Source of the DNA: Bradyrhizobium sp. U87765 SZCCT0048
GTDB lineage: Bacteria > Pseudomonadota > Alphaproteobacteria > Rhizobiales > Xanthobacteraceae
Direction: 5' to 3'
DNA: 64,000 nt
Assembly: GCF_018131225.1 (NCBI RefSeq)
Contig: NZ_JAFCMM010000004.1
Span: 496,001-560,000, forward strand
Each line of letters starts with the position of its first letter. Within the stretch, counting starts at the first letter, position 1. A program made the translations under genes and the position numbers. The notes beneath the pieces are model-generated. The model did no database searches and was not told where the DNA came from. It saw only the letters and a list, made by a program, of their open reading frames with translations. Below, in pieces: positions 1-7,738 of this stretch.

Positions 1-1
1 G

Positions 2-568
2 ATATCGGTCGATCTCGTGCTGACCGATCGCCTGGTCGAACTGATCGACGAGCGCATGGACGTGGCGGTGCGGATCGGCCTGCCGCCGGACTCGGACCTC
101 GTCATGCGCAAGCTCAGCGACAACCACCGCGTCGTCGTCGCGGCGCCGGACTATCTGGCGCGACGCGGCACACCGGCGACGCCGAACGATCTCGTGCATC
201 ACGATTGCCTGCTCTACAGCAGCGGACCGCGGGCGCGCTGGCGCCTCATCCATCGCGACGGCCGCGCGGTCGAGGTCGACGTGACGTCGCGCCTGCGCTG
301 CGACAGCGGCGAGGTGGCACACGACTGGGCGCGCGAGGGCTGCGGCCTCGTGATGAAGTCGTGGGTCGACGTGGCCGCCGATCTCGCGGCCGGACGTCTT
401 GCGCGGGTGCTGCCCGACTGGCAGAGCGATCCCGCGCCGGTATGCGCGCTGTTCCCCCGCAACCGCCAGATGCCGACGCGGGTGCGGCTGTTCCTCGACG
501 CGATCACCGCGCAGCTGGAGCGCATCGGCACGCGAGGAGCGAAGACCCGGGTGAACACGCTTGTTTAG
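2..568 (+). CDS. LysR-family transcriptional regulator, C-terminal part
   Basis: The reading frame is open from the window edge to a TAG at 566-568, so the start and the DNA-binding N-terminus lie outside. The visible 188 residues match the LysR substrate-binding domain of the CrgA-like subgroup: the segment DVAVRIG at about 59-79, then a run resembling the usual arrangement of choosing an effector pocket (APDYLARRGTP, HDCLLYSS, then GCGLVMKSW). It ends with a short tail after the LxRIG segment. The target genes are not visible because LysR genes usually sit divergent to them, on the side outside the window. The gene converges on the minus-strand gene that ends at 735. Confidence 0.85.
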   Translation: MSVDLVLTDRLVELIDERMDVAVRIGLPPDSDLVMRKLSDNHRVVVAAPDYLARRGTPATPNDLVHHDCLLYSSGPRARWRLIHRDGRAVEVDVTSRLRCDSGEVAHDWAREGCGLVMKSWVDVAADLAAGRLARVLPDWQSDPAPVCALFPRNRQMPTRVRLFLDAITAQLERIGTRGAKTRVNTLV

Positions 569-734
569 GCGCTCATCTGCCGGACCGTGCGGCCGATATC
601 CGGATCCCGCGGGACGCCTTCACCATCTCAACCGGCCGTCGACATCTGTAACGAATGGTCGCCTGTTGCCATAGAAGATCAGTCGCAAGCGCCTGACGCT
701 CGCAAGGACTGACCCTGAAGTCAGCGTCTGATCA

Positions 735-2033
735 CTATCGCTCATTCCTCGGCTCAAAGACGCTGAAGCTGTCGATCAAATCCCAGTCGCCGGAGATGTA
801 TTGATAGACTTTCCTCGAAAAGCTCGGCGACAGCGAGAATGGGCCTGCATGCGCCAGACCTCTGGCGATCTTTTTCCCATCAACCATTCCAATCGTCGCA
901 CGAATGAAGGCATCGATGCTGGTTTCACCGTATTTGCGCACTGAAAATCCAGCACTGCATGAAACAAACAATCCATCTTTCATCGCCTGCCACGAATTGC
1001 GCTTGATATCCTCACACAAGCTCTCGGAAATGTGTCTCATTGCATCGTATTGAGCCTGGCCGAAGACGATCATGACGGTGTCGTCACCGCACCTGCTGAC
1101 AACGGACTCGCTAAATCGATGTTCGCAGAACTTGATGATCTCCTTCAGAACCTGATTTCCGACCTCGATACCGTGATGCTTGTTGACCAGCGTCATTTCA
1201 TCCACGTCGATGACGAGAAAGGCCACGCCACCGGTCAGCCGGATCAGTTCATCACCGATGCTGTTGATCGCCTCGGATATGCCGGCATAGTCCGTTCGCA
1301 GCGATCCGACCTTGTACCTTTCGATCAAATGCAGAAACTCCGGGTCTTTCCTCAGTTCGACACCGCGATAAAAGTAACCTCGCTCGTTCAGCAGGACCGT
1401 TTGCTTCGTGCCTGATCCGTCATCCTCCCGGTCGGGTGTCACGAGCCTTTTGTGACCAATCGTTTTATTGAACAGGATCGACCAGTCGTCCCAGAATTCC
1501 GAGCCCTTCACCTTCAGTGTCAATTTGGCCCGCTCGAGCGCGTCGCGGCAATTGTTCCCATAGGCAATGGAGAGGTACAGAAAGGACGAGAAGTCTACGG
1601 CAGCGTCATCGGAGACAGATGTCGTGGTGTATATGACGTAGCGAACATGCTCGGATACCGCGGCGGCTTGATCGACCGATTTGCAGTAGTTCAGGACGAC
1701 CAATTCAATGTCGCCCCTGAACATTCTGGCCAGTTGCCCGAAACTGGCCGCATCGATGAAGCTTCCATCATCGAGGGCAAATCCAGTGTCTCCCTCGCCA
1801 TGTCCTGCGAAATGCAGGATGGTCGGAGCATGGTGATCGATCGCAAACACCAAATCGTCCGCGCGGGTGGCCCATGCGGTATTGAAGGTCAACTGATCCT
1901 TGTACAGGAAGCCTTGCAGTTTATTTTCAATCCCGCGCGCCTCAGCGTCTATTCGCAATCTGTCAGTATGAAATGGATTGGATGCCAGGAACAGGATCTT
2001 GGCCGTCGCCCTTCTGTCAGGAAATTGGCTCAT
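735..2033 (-). CDS. CHAT/caspase-like protease fused to a divergent GGDEF-type nucleotide cyclase domain
   Basis: 432 residues, ATG at 2033 with an upstream GAGGGGA ribosome site. Residues about 11-195 resemble the CHAT (caspase-like) family: opening strand KILFLASNP, a histidine in HFAGHG (His78) and a cysteine in VVLNYCKS (Cys117), which is the expected catalytic dyad. Residues about 245-395 resemble a GGDEF domain: DVD at 276-278 (metal ligand position), NKHHG at 284-288, then RCGDDTV at 314-320 where RYGGDEF is expected. The GGDEF equivalents are GDDTV, so the second Gly and the Glu are lost, but an acid (Asp318) remains at the metal/base position. No membrane segment or signal peptide is seen. 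GC is clearly below that of the neighbours (31 of 60 in 781-840), suggesting acquisition. No partner gene is adjacent. The domain calls are from motif reading; a role in signalling or defence is inference. Confidence 0.75.
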   Translation of the reverse strand: MSQFPDRRATAKILFLASNPFHTDRLRIDAEARGIENKLQGFLYKDQLTFNTAWATRADDLVFAIDHHAPTILHFAGHGEGDTGFALDDGSFIDAASFGQLARMFRGDIELVVLNYCKSVDQAAAVSEHVRYVIYTTTSVSDDAAVDFSSFLYLSIAYGNNCRDALERAKLTLKVKGSEFWDDWSILFNKTIGHKRLVTPDREDDGSGTKQTVLLNERGYFYRGVELRKDPEFLHLIERYKVGSLRTDYAGISEAINSIGDELIRLTGGVAFLVIDVDEMTLVNKHHGIEVGNQVLKEIIKFCEHRFSESVVSRCGDDTVMIVFGQAQYDAMRHISESLCEDIKRNSWQAMKDGLFVSCSAGFSVRKYGETSIDAFIRATIGMVDGKKIARGLAHAGPFSLSPSFSRKVYQYISGDWDLIDSFSVFEPRNER

Positions 2034-2395
2034 GTCCCCTCGTGAAGTTCGTTTCCTTCTGTTTCGGGCCTAATCTGAGATCTCCGAATGATCAGCCGAT
2101 CGCATGACAATGATCAGCCGATCGCATGACACGGAGATCAGGCTTGCGCAGAGCTTACTCCGACGCCAGCCAGCTCGAAAGACTTCGCGATCCTTTCCCG
2201 TGACAGGCGATGCCGGCAGCAACACCGGGTCTTGCGCTGATCATCGCTCCCCTCTGCTGAAGGCAATCAGCTGGAAACAGGTGTTCGCGATCAGACCAGC
2301 TGCCGAGATCTGGCACTCCGCCGGCGCACGTGATACGCGACGGGCTGGAAACGCGGCCGAGCTCGCCGGACGCGCCACGGATGACGGAAGAACCA
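2034..2395. promoter_or_regulatory. Divergent intergenic region between CHAT-cyclase gene and PPC-domain gene
   Basis: This 362-bp stretch separates two divergent genes and must hold both promoters. Apart from the tandem 22-bp repeat at 2087-2131 and the ribosome site GGAAG just before 2396, I see no convincing promoter boxes or hairpins. Open frames crossing it in several directions have no recognisable protein content. Confidence 0.5.
2087..2131. repeat. Perfect tandem duplication, two 22-bp units
   Basis: Positions 2087-2108 and 2109-2130 are identical, and the match runs one base further. Each unit contains TGATCA and CGATCG, both self-complementary. The repeat lies 54-98 bp upstream of the start of the minus-strand CHAT-cyclase gene, where a promoter or operator would be expected. 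A regulator-binding iteron is possible; a recent slippage duplication is equally possible. Confidence 0.9.
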
Positions 2396-3253
2396 ATGCG
2401 GCAGATCGTCCAGCCCGGAACGGGGCCTCGCGAGCGCATCCAGTGGGTCGAGGCGCGCGGAGAGGTTTTTGCGTTCGATCTGACACCCGGTGTCTCCCTG
2501 CTCGAAGCCGTGCGCCGCGGCTTTTCCGCGCGTGGCTACGACAGCGGTGTGCTGACCATGACGGCGGGCACGCTCGGGCCCTTCGCCTATGTCATGCCGG
2601 CGCTCTCGGCGACGCCCGATCATGCGGCGTTCTACAGCCAGACCTGTCGGCCTTCGGGCGAAACGCGGCTTACGAGGGGCGCGATGACCCTGGGCCTGCG
2701 CGACGACAAGCCGTTCTTCCATTGCCACGCGCTGTGGACCGAGGCTGACGGCCGCCGCGGCGGCGGCCACATCCTGCCGGACGAGACCATTGTCGCGGAG
2801 CCGTTCCGCGTGGAGGCGCTCGGCCTGAGCGGCGCGGCGTTCATCGCCGGGCACGATCCCGAAACCAACTTCAAGCTGTTCGGGCCGGTCGCGCGCCCGG
2901 CCATCGGCACGCAGGCCGATCGCCGCGTCTTCGCCATGCGGCTGCGGCCCAACAGCGACATCGCACACCTGCTGGAAAATTTCTGCGCGGCGCAGGGCGT
3001 GACCCACGCCCGGATTCATGGCGGCGTCGGCAGCACCATCGGCGCGCATTTCGACGACGGCCGGACCGTGACGCCGTTCGCCACCGAGGTGCTGGTGCGC
3101 GCCGGCCAGATCGCGCCGGCAGACGACGGCGGGCCACGTGTCGACCTCGATGTCGCGCTGGTGGACTACACCGGCGGCCTTGCCGAAGGGCGGCTCGAAC
3201 GTGGCGACAATCCCGTGCTGATGACCATGGAGCTGGTGCTCGAGGCGTTGTGA
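2396..3253 (+). CDS. Double PPC/DUF296-domain protein
   Basis: 285 residues from ATG 2396, chosen because GGAAG stands five bases upstream; an in-frame ATG at 2381 and further starts upstream lack a clear site. Residues about 25-140 show the PPC (DUF296) fold pattern: FAFDLTPGVSLLEAV, then HCH and GGGH, the conserved metal-type histidines of the prokaryotic family. Residues about 158-285 repeat the pattern (VFAMRLRPNSDIAHLL, GGVGS), but the histidines are replaced (DLD and LAEG), so the second copy looks degenerate. Prokaryotic PPC proteins are usually single-domain and of unknown function. The gene converges on the hydrolase ending at 3320. Confidence 0.75.
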   Translation: MRQIVQPGTGPRERIQWVEARGEVFAFDLTPGVSLLEAVRRGFSARGYDSGVLTMTAGTLGPFAYVMPALSATPDHAAFYSQTCRPSGETRLTRGAMTLGLRDDKPFFHCHALWTEADGRRGGGHILPDETIVAEPFRVEALGLSGAAFIAGHDPETNFKLFGPVARPAIGTQADRRVFAMRLRPNSDIAHLLENFCAAQGVTHARIHGGVGSTIGAHFDDGRTVTPFATEVLVRAGQIAPADDGGPRVDLDVALVDYTGGLAEGRLERGDNPVLMTMELVLEAL

Positions 3254-3319
3254 CCGAATGGCGCAACGTTTCCGTCCGACCGCTCCGGGATCGGCATCAC
3301 GACGCCGTCATCCGAGCGT

Positions 3320-4000
3320 CTACGGCCTGCCCAGAAAATCCAGCAGAACCCCTGCCAGCTCGCCGGGCGCTTCGAGCGGGATCATATGCCCTGCGTCGAG
3401 GACGACGAGCTGCGATCCCGAAATGCCGGCGTGCAGTTCGCCTGCCTCGTCCAGACTGCGCAGCCTGTCCTGCCGCCCGGCGACGATCAGGGTCGGGCAT
3501 GCGATGTCGGCGAGGCGGTCCGTATCGCCGTCACGGTGGAAAGCAGCCTGCCTGTGAAATGTCTCGCCGCCCAGCCGCACGCTCATGGCATGAATGCGTT
3601 CGATCAGCGCCTCGTCATGCTCGCGGGCAGGCGCGAGTGATTGACGGATCGACCGGCGGCTGACACCGCCATAGGTTTCGGGCGCCGTATCGACAGCCTG
3701 TGACTTCCGCCGGGCCTGCAGCTCACTGTCGCCGCGCGACGAGGTCGCGATCAGCACCAGACGGGACACGCGCTCCGGCGCAAGGCGCACGATCTGCCGT
3801 GCGACATAGCCCCCCATCGAGAAGCCGATCAGGACGAAGTTGCGCGGCGCGACCTCCAGGGTGAGCCGCGCCATGTCCTCGATCGACTGTCCGGCACCGG
3901 GATCGGCATGAACCAGCGGCCCGAAGGCTTCGAGCGCCGGCGCAATGTCCGACCAGAGATCGCGGTCGAGCATGAAGCCGGGAATGAGGACGATGGCCAT
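3320..4000 (-). CDS. Alpha/beta hydrolase
   Basis: 226 residues, about the size of a minimal alpha/beta hydrolase with a short lid. The nucleophile elbow GFSMGG places Ser61. AGRQD gives the acid (Asp178) and DAGHMIP the histidine (His205), so the triad is complete. The oxyanion region is the N-terminal LIPGFMLD. No signal peptide is present, so it is cytoplasmic. The substrate cannot be told from sequence. It is divergent from the FAD oxidoreductase starting at 4220 and shares a 219-bp upstream region with it, which suggests but does not show common control. The ribosome site ahead of ATG 4000 is weak. Confidence 0.85.
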   Translation of the reverse strand: MAIVLIPGFMLDRDLWSDIAPALEAFGPLVHADPGAGQSIEDMARLTLEVAPRNFVLIGFSMGGYVARQIVRLAPERVSRLVLIATSSRGDSELQARRKSQAVDTAPETYGGVSRRSIRQSLAPAREHDEALIERIHAMSVRLGGETFHRQAAFHRDGDTDRLADIACPTLIVAGRQDRLRSLDEAGELHAGISGSQLVVLDAGHMIPLEAPGELAGVLLDFLGRP

Positions 4001-4219
4001 GTCGCATCACCGCGTGGATCAGAGAACGCGCCGGCGGCGTTCCGGCCGGATGCCGCGGGATACCGATCATCCAGTGGCCCGCAAACGTAGGCGATCTGTT
4101 TATTCTTTTGAGCGATATCCGTCCATCACGGATCGCGCCTCCCAAGCCAGCGGCGGACGCACCCAAAAATCAGGCATCGGTTCGATTGCGTCCTCAAGTG
4201 CAATCGCGGAGGACGGACC

Positions 4220-5650
4220 TTGAACATCTCCAGACGCAAATTCATGTGGGGCGCCGGCGCAAGCGCCGTCGTGGCGGGCAGTGGCGCTGTCCTGACGCCC
4301 ATGCTGCAGCGTGAGGGTGTTCTGACGGAAACACCGTCGCGGGCGCTTCCCGTGGCCACGAGCGAGGGGCCGCTGCCGGCTGCGGCCGACGTCGTCATCA
4401 TCGGCGGCGGCATTCAGGGCATCTGCAGCGCCTTGTTCCTGGCCGAGCGCGGCCTCGCCGTCGTGATCTGCGAAAAGGGCGAAGTGGCCGGCGAGCAATC
4501 CGGACGGGCCTACAGCCAGATCATGACATGGGAGCTGGACGTCGCGACATTGCCGCTGGTCGTGCACAGCAAGGACCTGTGGCGCGGCATGAACGAGCGG
4601 ATCGGCGCCGACACCAGCTGGCGCATCCGGCCGCGCGTCCAGACCTATGTCGACGAGGCGGGTCTCGCTGCAGCGAAGGAGTGGGCCGCGCAGGCGAAGG
4701 CCGCCGTCGCCAATCCCGCTCTGCTCGCGCTGCGCTTCATCGATGGCGCGGAGCTGCAGGGCCACATCCCAGGAGCCCGCACGCCGTGGAAGGTCGGCGG
4801 CCTTGAGGAGAATGCCGCCAGCGTCGATCCCGAAATCGGCACACCGATGATCGCGCGCTACCTCCAGACGAAGGGCGTGAAGATCTTCACCCGCTGTGCC
4901 GTGCGCGGCCTGGAGACGCAGGGCGGCCGCATCTGCGGCGTGGTCACCGAAAATGGCGCGATCCGCGCGCCGACAGTGGTCCTCGCGGCCGGAAGCTGGT
5001 CGCGCCTGTTCCTCGGCAACCATGGATTGGAGCTGCGCACCCTGCCGCTCTACCTGTCGCAACAGCGGCTGACGGCGGCCGAGGGAACGCCGCGGGGCAA
5101 CGGCGCCATCGGCAACGGCGTCTACTACCGGCTGCAGGCGGACGGCACCTATGCCAACGCCCCGCGCATCTTCACCGCGCCGCTGGTCCGCGAAAGCATG
5201 ACCATCGGATGGGATTTCCTGCCCGCCTTCCTGCACGGCATGCACGGCCTGCCACTGCATTTTTCACTGAACAGCGATCTCCTCCACTCGTTCGAGACAC
5301 CTCACCACTGGAAGCTGGACGAGATCACTCCGTTCGAGCGGCTGCGGGTGGCGACGCCGACGCCCAGCCACGCGTTCTGCGACCTGGCGCTGGAACGGCT
5401 TCGCCGGGAGTTTCCCGCGTTCGAGAAATCGAAGGTGATCGAACGATGGGGCGGATGCGTCGACCTCGCGGCCGATGTGACCCCGGTGATTTCGCCGGTG
5501 GACCGGTATCCGGGCCTTCTGGTCAACACCGCGCACTCGTTCGGGATGACCCAGGGGCCCGCGGCGGGAGAACTGATCGCGGACATGATCACCGGCGCCA
5601 GGCCGAAGGTCGATCCCGCGCCCTACCGCTTCTCGCGTCTTGCAGCCTAG
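4220..5650 (+). CDS. Tat-type FAD-dependent oxidoreductase, DadA/DAO family
   Basis: 476 residues. The start is TTG at 4220, supported by GGAGGA seven bases upstream and by the immediate twin-arginine motif SRRKF (residues 4-8) with a hydrophobic, alanine-rich stretch after it, so periplasmic export by Tat is likely. The Rossmann FAD-binding motif is IGGGIQG (61-67). A DAO-type second half and a C-terminal FAD contact (around GMTQGPAAG) complete the fold. This family oxidises amines or amino acids; the substrate is not identifiable. Most members are cytoplasmic-face enzymes, so a Tat signal is notable. It converges on the AraC regulator at 5752-6732. Confidence 0.8.
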   Translation: MNISRRKFMWGAGASAVVAGSGAVLTPMLQREGVLTETPSRALPVATSEGPLPAAADVVIIGGGIQGICSALFLAERGLAVVICEKGEVAGEQSGRAYSQIMTWELDVATLPLVVHSKDLWRGMNERIGADTSWRIRPRVQTYVDEAGLAAAKEWAAQAKAAVANPALLALRFIDGAELQGHIPGARTPWKVGGLEENAASVDPEIGTPMIARYLQTKGVKIFTRCAVRGLETQGGRICGVVTENGAIRAPTVVLAAGSWSRLFLGNHGLELRTLPLYLSQQRLTAAEGTPRGNGAIGNGVYYRLQADGTYANAPRIFTAPLVRESMTIGWDFLPAFLHGMHGLPLHFSLNSDLLHSFETPHHWKLDEITPFERLRVATPTPSHAFCDLALERLRREFPAFEKSKVIERWGGCVDLAADVTPVISPVDRYPGLLVNTAHSFGMTQGPAAGELIADMITGARPKVDPAPYRFSRLAA

Positions 5651-5751
5651 CGAGCGGCCCCCGGGGCGCTTCCATTGGCGGCGCACCGTTTTCGGAAAGG
5701 CTCTTCCGGAAGATCGTTCGAGCCGATCTGCGGAACGTCGATACGCCCGCC

Positions 5752-6732
5752 TCACCGCCCGCGCCAGTCGCGCGGTCGACAGCCGAAACGCTGCTTGAAG
5801 CGCCGCGTGAAATGGGAGAGATCGGAGAAGCCCCAGTCGAAGGCGATGGCGCCGATCGCGGTGGCGGCCAGCGCCGGATTGCGCAGGTCGGCCGCGGTGC
5901 CGTCGAGGCGCTGCGCGATCACATAGTCGGTGAAGGTGTTGCCCGATCGCGCCAGCAGCTTGTGGACATAGCGCGCGCTGATCCCGACAGTGTCGGCGAT
6001 ATCGGCGACCGACAGCCCGGGTTCGCGCAGCCGGTCGTGGATCGCCTGCCTCAGCGCCAGCAGCGTCGCGTCCGCAAGGCCTTCGGCCTCCCGGTCGCCG
6101 GCGCGGCTGCGCTGCGACAGGCTGATGGCGACGAGATCGATCAGCACGCGGAACAGCCGCACACCTTCCGCTTCCGCCATCCGCGACAGGCCATCGTTCA
6201 GCGCCCGCGCCGTGCCAGCGATCAGATGCCCGACGAACGGATCGTCGGAGACGCGTGCCGCCGGAACATCGAAGCCCGCCGGCAGGCGCTCCTGCAGCGC
6301 TTCGGCCGGCACCATGAACGAGGCGACCTGCAGCTGCGGACCACGATCATGCAGCAGCGTGAACAGCCGGCCGCTGTCGAAAATGCCGACCTGCCCCGGC
6401 GACAGGCTGATCTCGCCGCCGTTCTGGCGGATGCGGCAGCGTCCCGCGAGCTTCAGGTTGAGATAGAAGCAGCGCCGGTCGGACGACGCGATGTCGGCGG
6501 CGGAACGGCCGACGATATGTTCGGGGAAAGTGACGCGGTTCAGCGCGCCGTCCCCGAACCGGACATGTTCGACACGCGCCGAAAAACGCGATGCGGCGGG
6601 CGGCTCCGGCGTCAGCTTCATGAACGCCTGACAGATCGCCTCGCGATAGTAGGCGAACTGTTCGTCCGGCCGGGTGTCGCTGGTGTTCCAGGCGATCTGG
6701 CGAGGGACTGCGGCGCGCTCGGCCTGCTGCAT
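5752..6732 (-). CDS. AraC-family transcriptional regulator
   Basis: 326 residues, ATG 6732 with GGAG eight bases upstream. The N-terminal part (about 30-200) resembles the AraC-binding-like domain of the FeaR/NphR type, opening with NTSDTRPDEQFAYYREAIC. Two helix-turn-helix motifs follow at about 225-320 (SVADIADTVGISARYVHKLL and GAIAFDWGFSDLSHFTRRFK) ending in the usual GCRPRDWR. It is divergent from the esterase at 6898, with 165 bp between, making that gene a likely target. The oxidoreductase downstream converges and may also be controlled. Confidence 0.88.
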   Translation of the reverse strand: MQQAERAAVPRQIAWNTSDTRPDEQFAYYREAICQAFMKLTPEPPAASRFSARVEHVRFGDGALNRVTFPEHIVGRSAADIASSDRRCFYLNLKLAGRCRIRQNGGEISLSPGQVGIFDSGRLFTLLHDRGPQLQVASFMVPAEALQERLPAGFDVPAARVSDDPFVGHLIAGTARALNDGLSRMAEAEGVRLFRVLIDLVAISLSQRSRAGDREAEGLADATLLALRQAIHDRLREPGLSVADIADTVGISARYVHKLLARSGNTFTDYVIAQRLDGTAADLRNPALAATAIGAIAFDWGFSDLSHFTRRFKQRFGCRPRDWRGR

Positions 6733-6897
6733 CGGTTCACTCCAGGCCTAATCCGGTTCAGTTCCAGCCAAGCGGATTTCGCCGGCGCGGTTCACACTGG
6801 TTCGCAACAACAACAGCGAGGCCGCTCTCGGCCACATGGTGGCCCACGAGCGAGCGATTGCGCGCCGATGTAACCATTCCTGCGGAGGAGCTACAAT

Positions 6898-7623
6898 ATG
6901 TCGACCTATGTCCTCGTTCACGGCGCCTGGCACACCGGCGCCGAATTCGAACCCGTCGCCGCCCCGATCCGCGCGGCCGGCCATCAGGTTCATACCCCCA
7001 CGATCAGGGGCAACCGGCCCGGCGACGCCAGGACGACGGCGCTGAAAGATGCCATTCAATCCATCGCCGACTATCTCGCCGACAACAACCTCAAGGATAT
7101 CGTCCTGGTCGGCCATTCCTATGGCGGCATGGTCATCACCGGTGTGGCCGATCTCATGCCGGACTGGATCCGGCGGGTGGTGTACTGGAACGCGTTCGTG
7201 CCGAACAACGGCGAATCGCTCAACGACATGGTGCCGCCGCACTATGTCGGCCTGTTCGATGCCATCGCCGCCGAGCGCGGCGACGGCTCGGTAGTGTTGC
7301 CGTTCCCGATCTGGCGCGAAGCCTTCATCAACGACGCCGACCTCGCGCTGGCGCAGAAGACCTACGATATCCTCAACCCGCACCCGCTAAGGACCTTCAC
7401 CGACAAGATCGCGCTCAAGACCAATCCGGCCGAGATGGCGGTGGCGAAGTCCTACATCAACTGCACCGAGGACACCGCCCTGCCGCACAGCCATCCCTGG
7501 CACCCGCGGCTGTCGGAGAAGCTCGGCCTGTTCCGCCTGGTGCAGGTCGCGGGCAGCCACGAGCTGTGCTTTACGGATCCACCACGGCTCGCCCGCGCCA
7601 TCATGGATGCCGGACGCGACTGA
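6898..7623 (+). CDS. Alpha/beta hydrolase of the methylesterase/hydroxynitrile lyase type
   Basis: 241 residues, ATG 6898 with GGAGGAG just upstream. Opening LVHGAWHTGAEFEPV and nucleophile elbow VGHSYGG (Ser74) with final SHELCFTDP (His221) are typical of the plant MES/HNL-like group found in many bacteria. The acid is probably Asp192. Members hydrolyse small esters or cleave cyanohydrins; the actual substrate is unknown. No signal peptide. The divergent AraC gene suggests inducible expression. Confidence 0.85.
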   Translation: MSTYVLVHGAWHTGAEFEPVAAPIRAAGHQVHTPTIRGNRPGDARTTALKDAIQSIADYLADNNLKDIVLVGHSYGGMVITGVADLMPDWIRRVVYWNAFVPNNGESLNDMVPPHYVGLFDAIAAERGDGSVVLPFPIWREAFINDADLALAQKTYDILNPHPLRTFTDKIALKTNPAEMAVAKSYINCTEDTALPHSHPWHPRLSEKLGLFRLVQVAGSHELCFTDPPRLARAIMDAGRD

Positions 7624-7633
7624 CGCCGCCTTC

Positions 7634-7738
7634 TGGAGCGTTTCCGAGCGAAGTGGGCACCGGTTTGCGTGACAAAAACGCGTCAAAACAAAAAACGAGA
7701 GCGCGTTTGCGATTCCCTCAACGGCAAACGCTCTCTAG
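7634..7738. repeat. Rhizobiales intergenic mosaic repeat with hairpin
   Basis: The run beginning GGAGCGTTTCCGAGCGAAGT and continuing with the CACCGGTTTGCGTGA and AAAACGCGTCAAAA blocks is a form of an intergenic repeat I recognise from Bradyrhizobium-like genomes. The end, 7697-7735, folds into a hairpin (GAGAGCG..TTTGC against GCAAACGCTCTC with a two-base bulge). It lies between the convergent esterase and ClpP-fold genes and covers the stop of the latter, so it may act as terminator for both. Confidence 0.7.

Noticed and set aside
695..728. Bulged hairpin (GACGCT, GACT / AGTC, AGCGTC) between the LysR and CHAT-cyclase stops as a terminator
   Set aside because: Symmetry is real, but a six-base bulge and no T-run make intrinsic termination doubtful, so it is not listed as a feature.
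735..2033. Reading the CHAT-cyclase gene as a standard diguanylate cyclase
   Set aside because: The GGDEF signature is not intact, no sensor or membrane domain of the usual kinds is present, and the N-terminal half has the His/Cys caspase pattern.
5209..6873. 554-codon plus-strand frame across the oxidoreductase end and the AraC gene
   Set aside because: Arg/Ala/Gly-rich shadow of two well-supported genes; no recognisable domain.
7634..7738. Repeat as an insertion sequence or attachment site
   Set aside because: No transposase frame, no target duplication and no integrase in the window; it looks like a short non-autonomous intergenic repeat.
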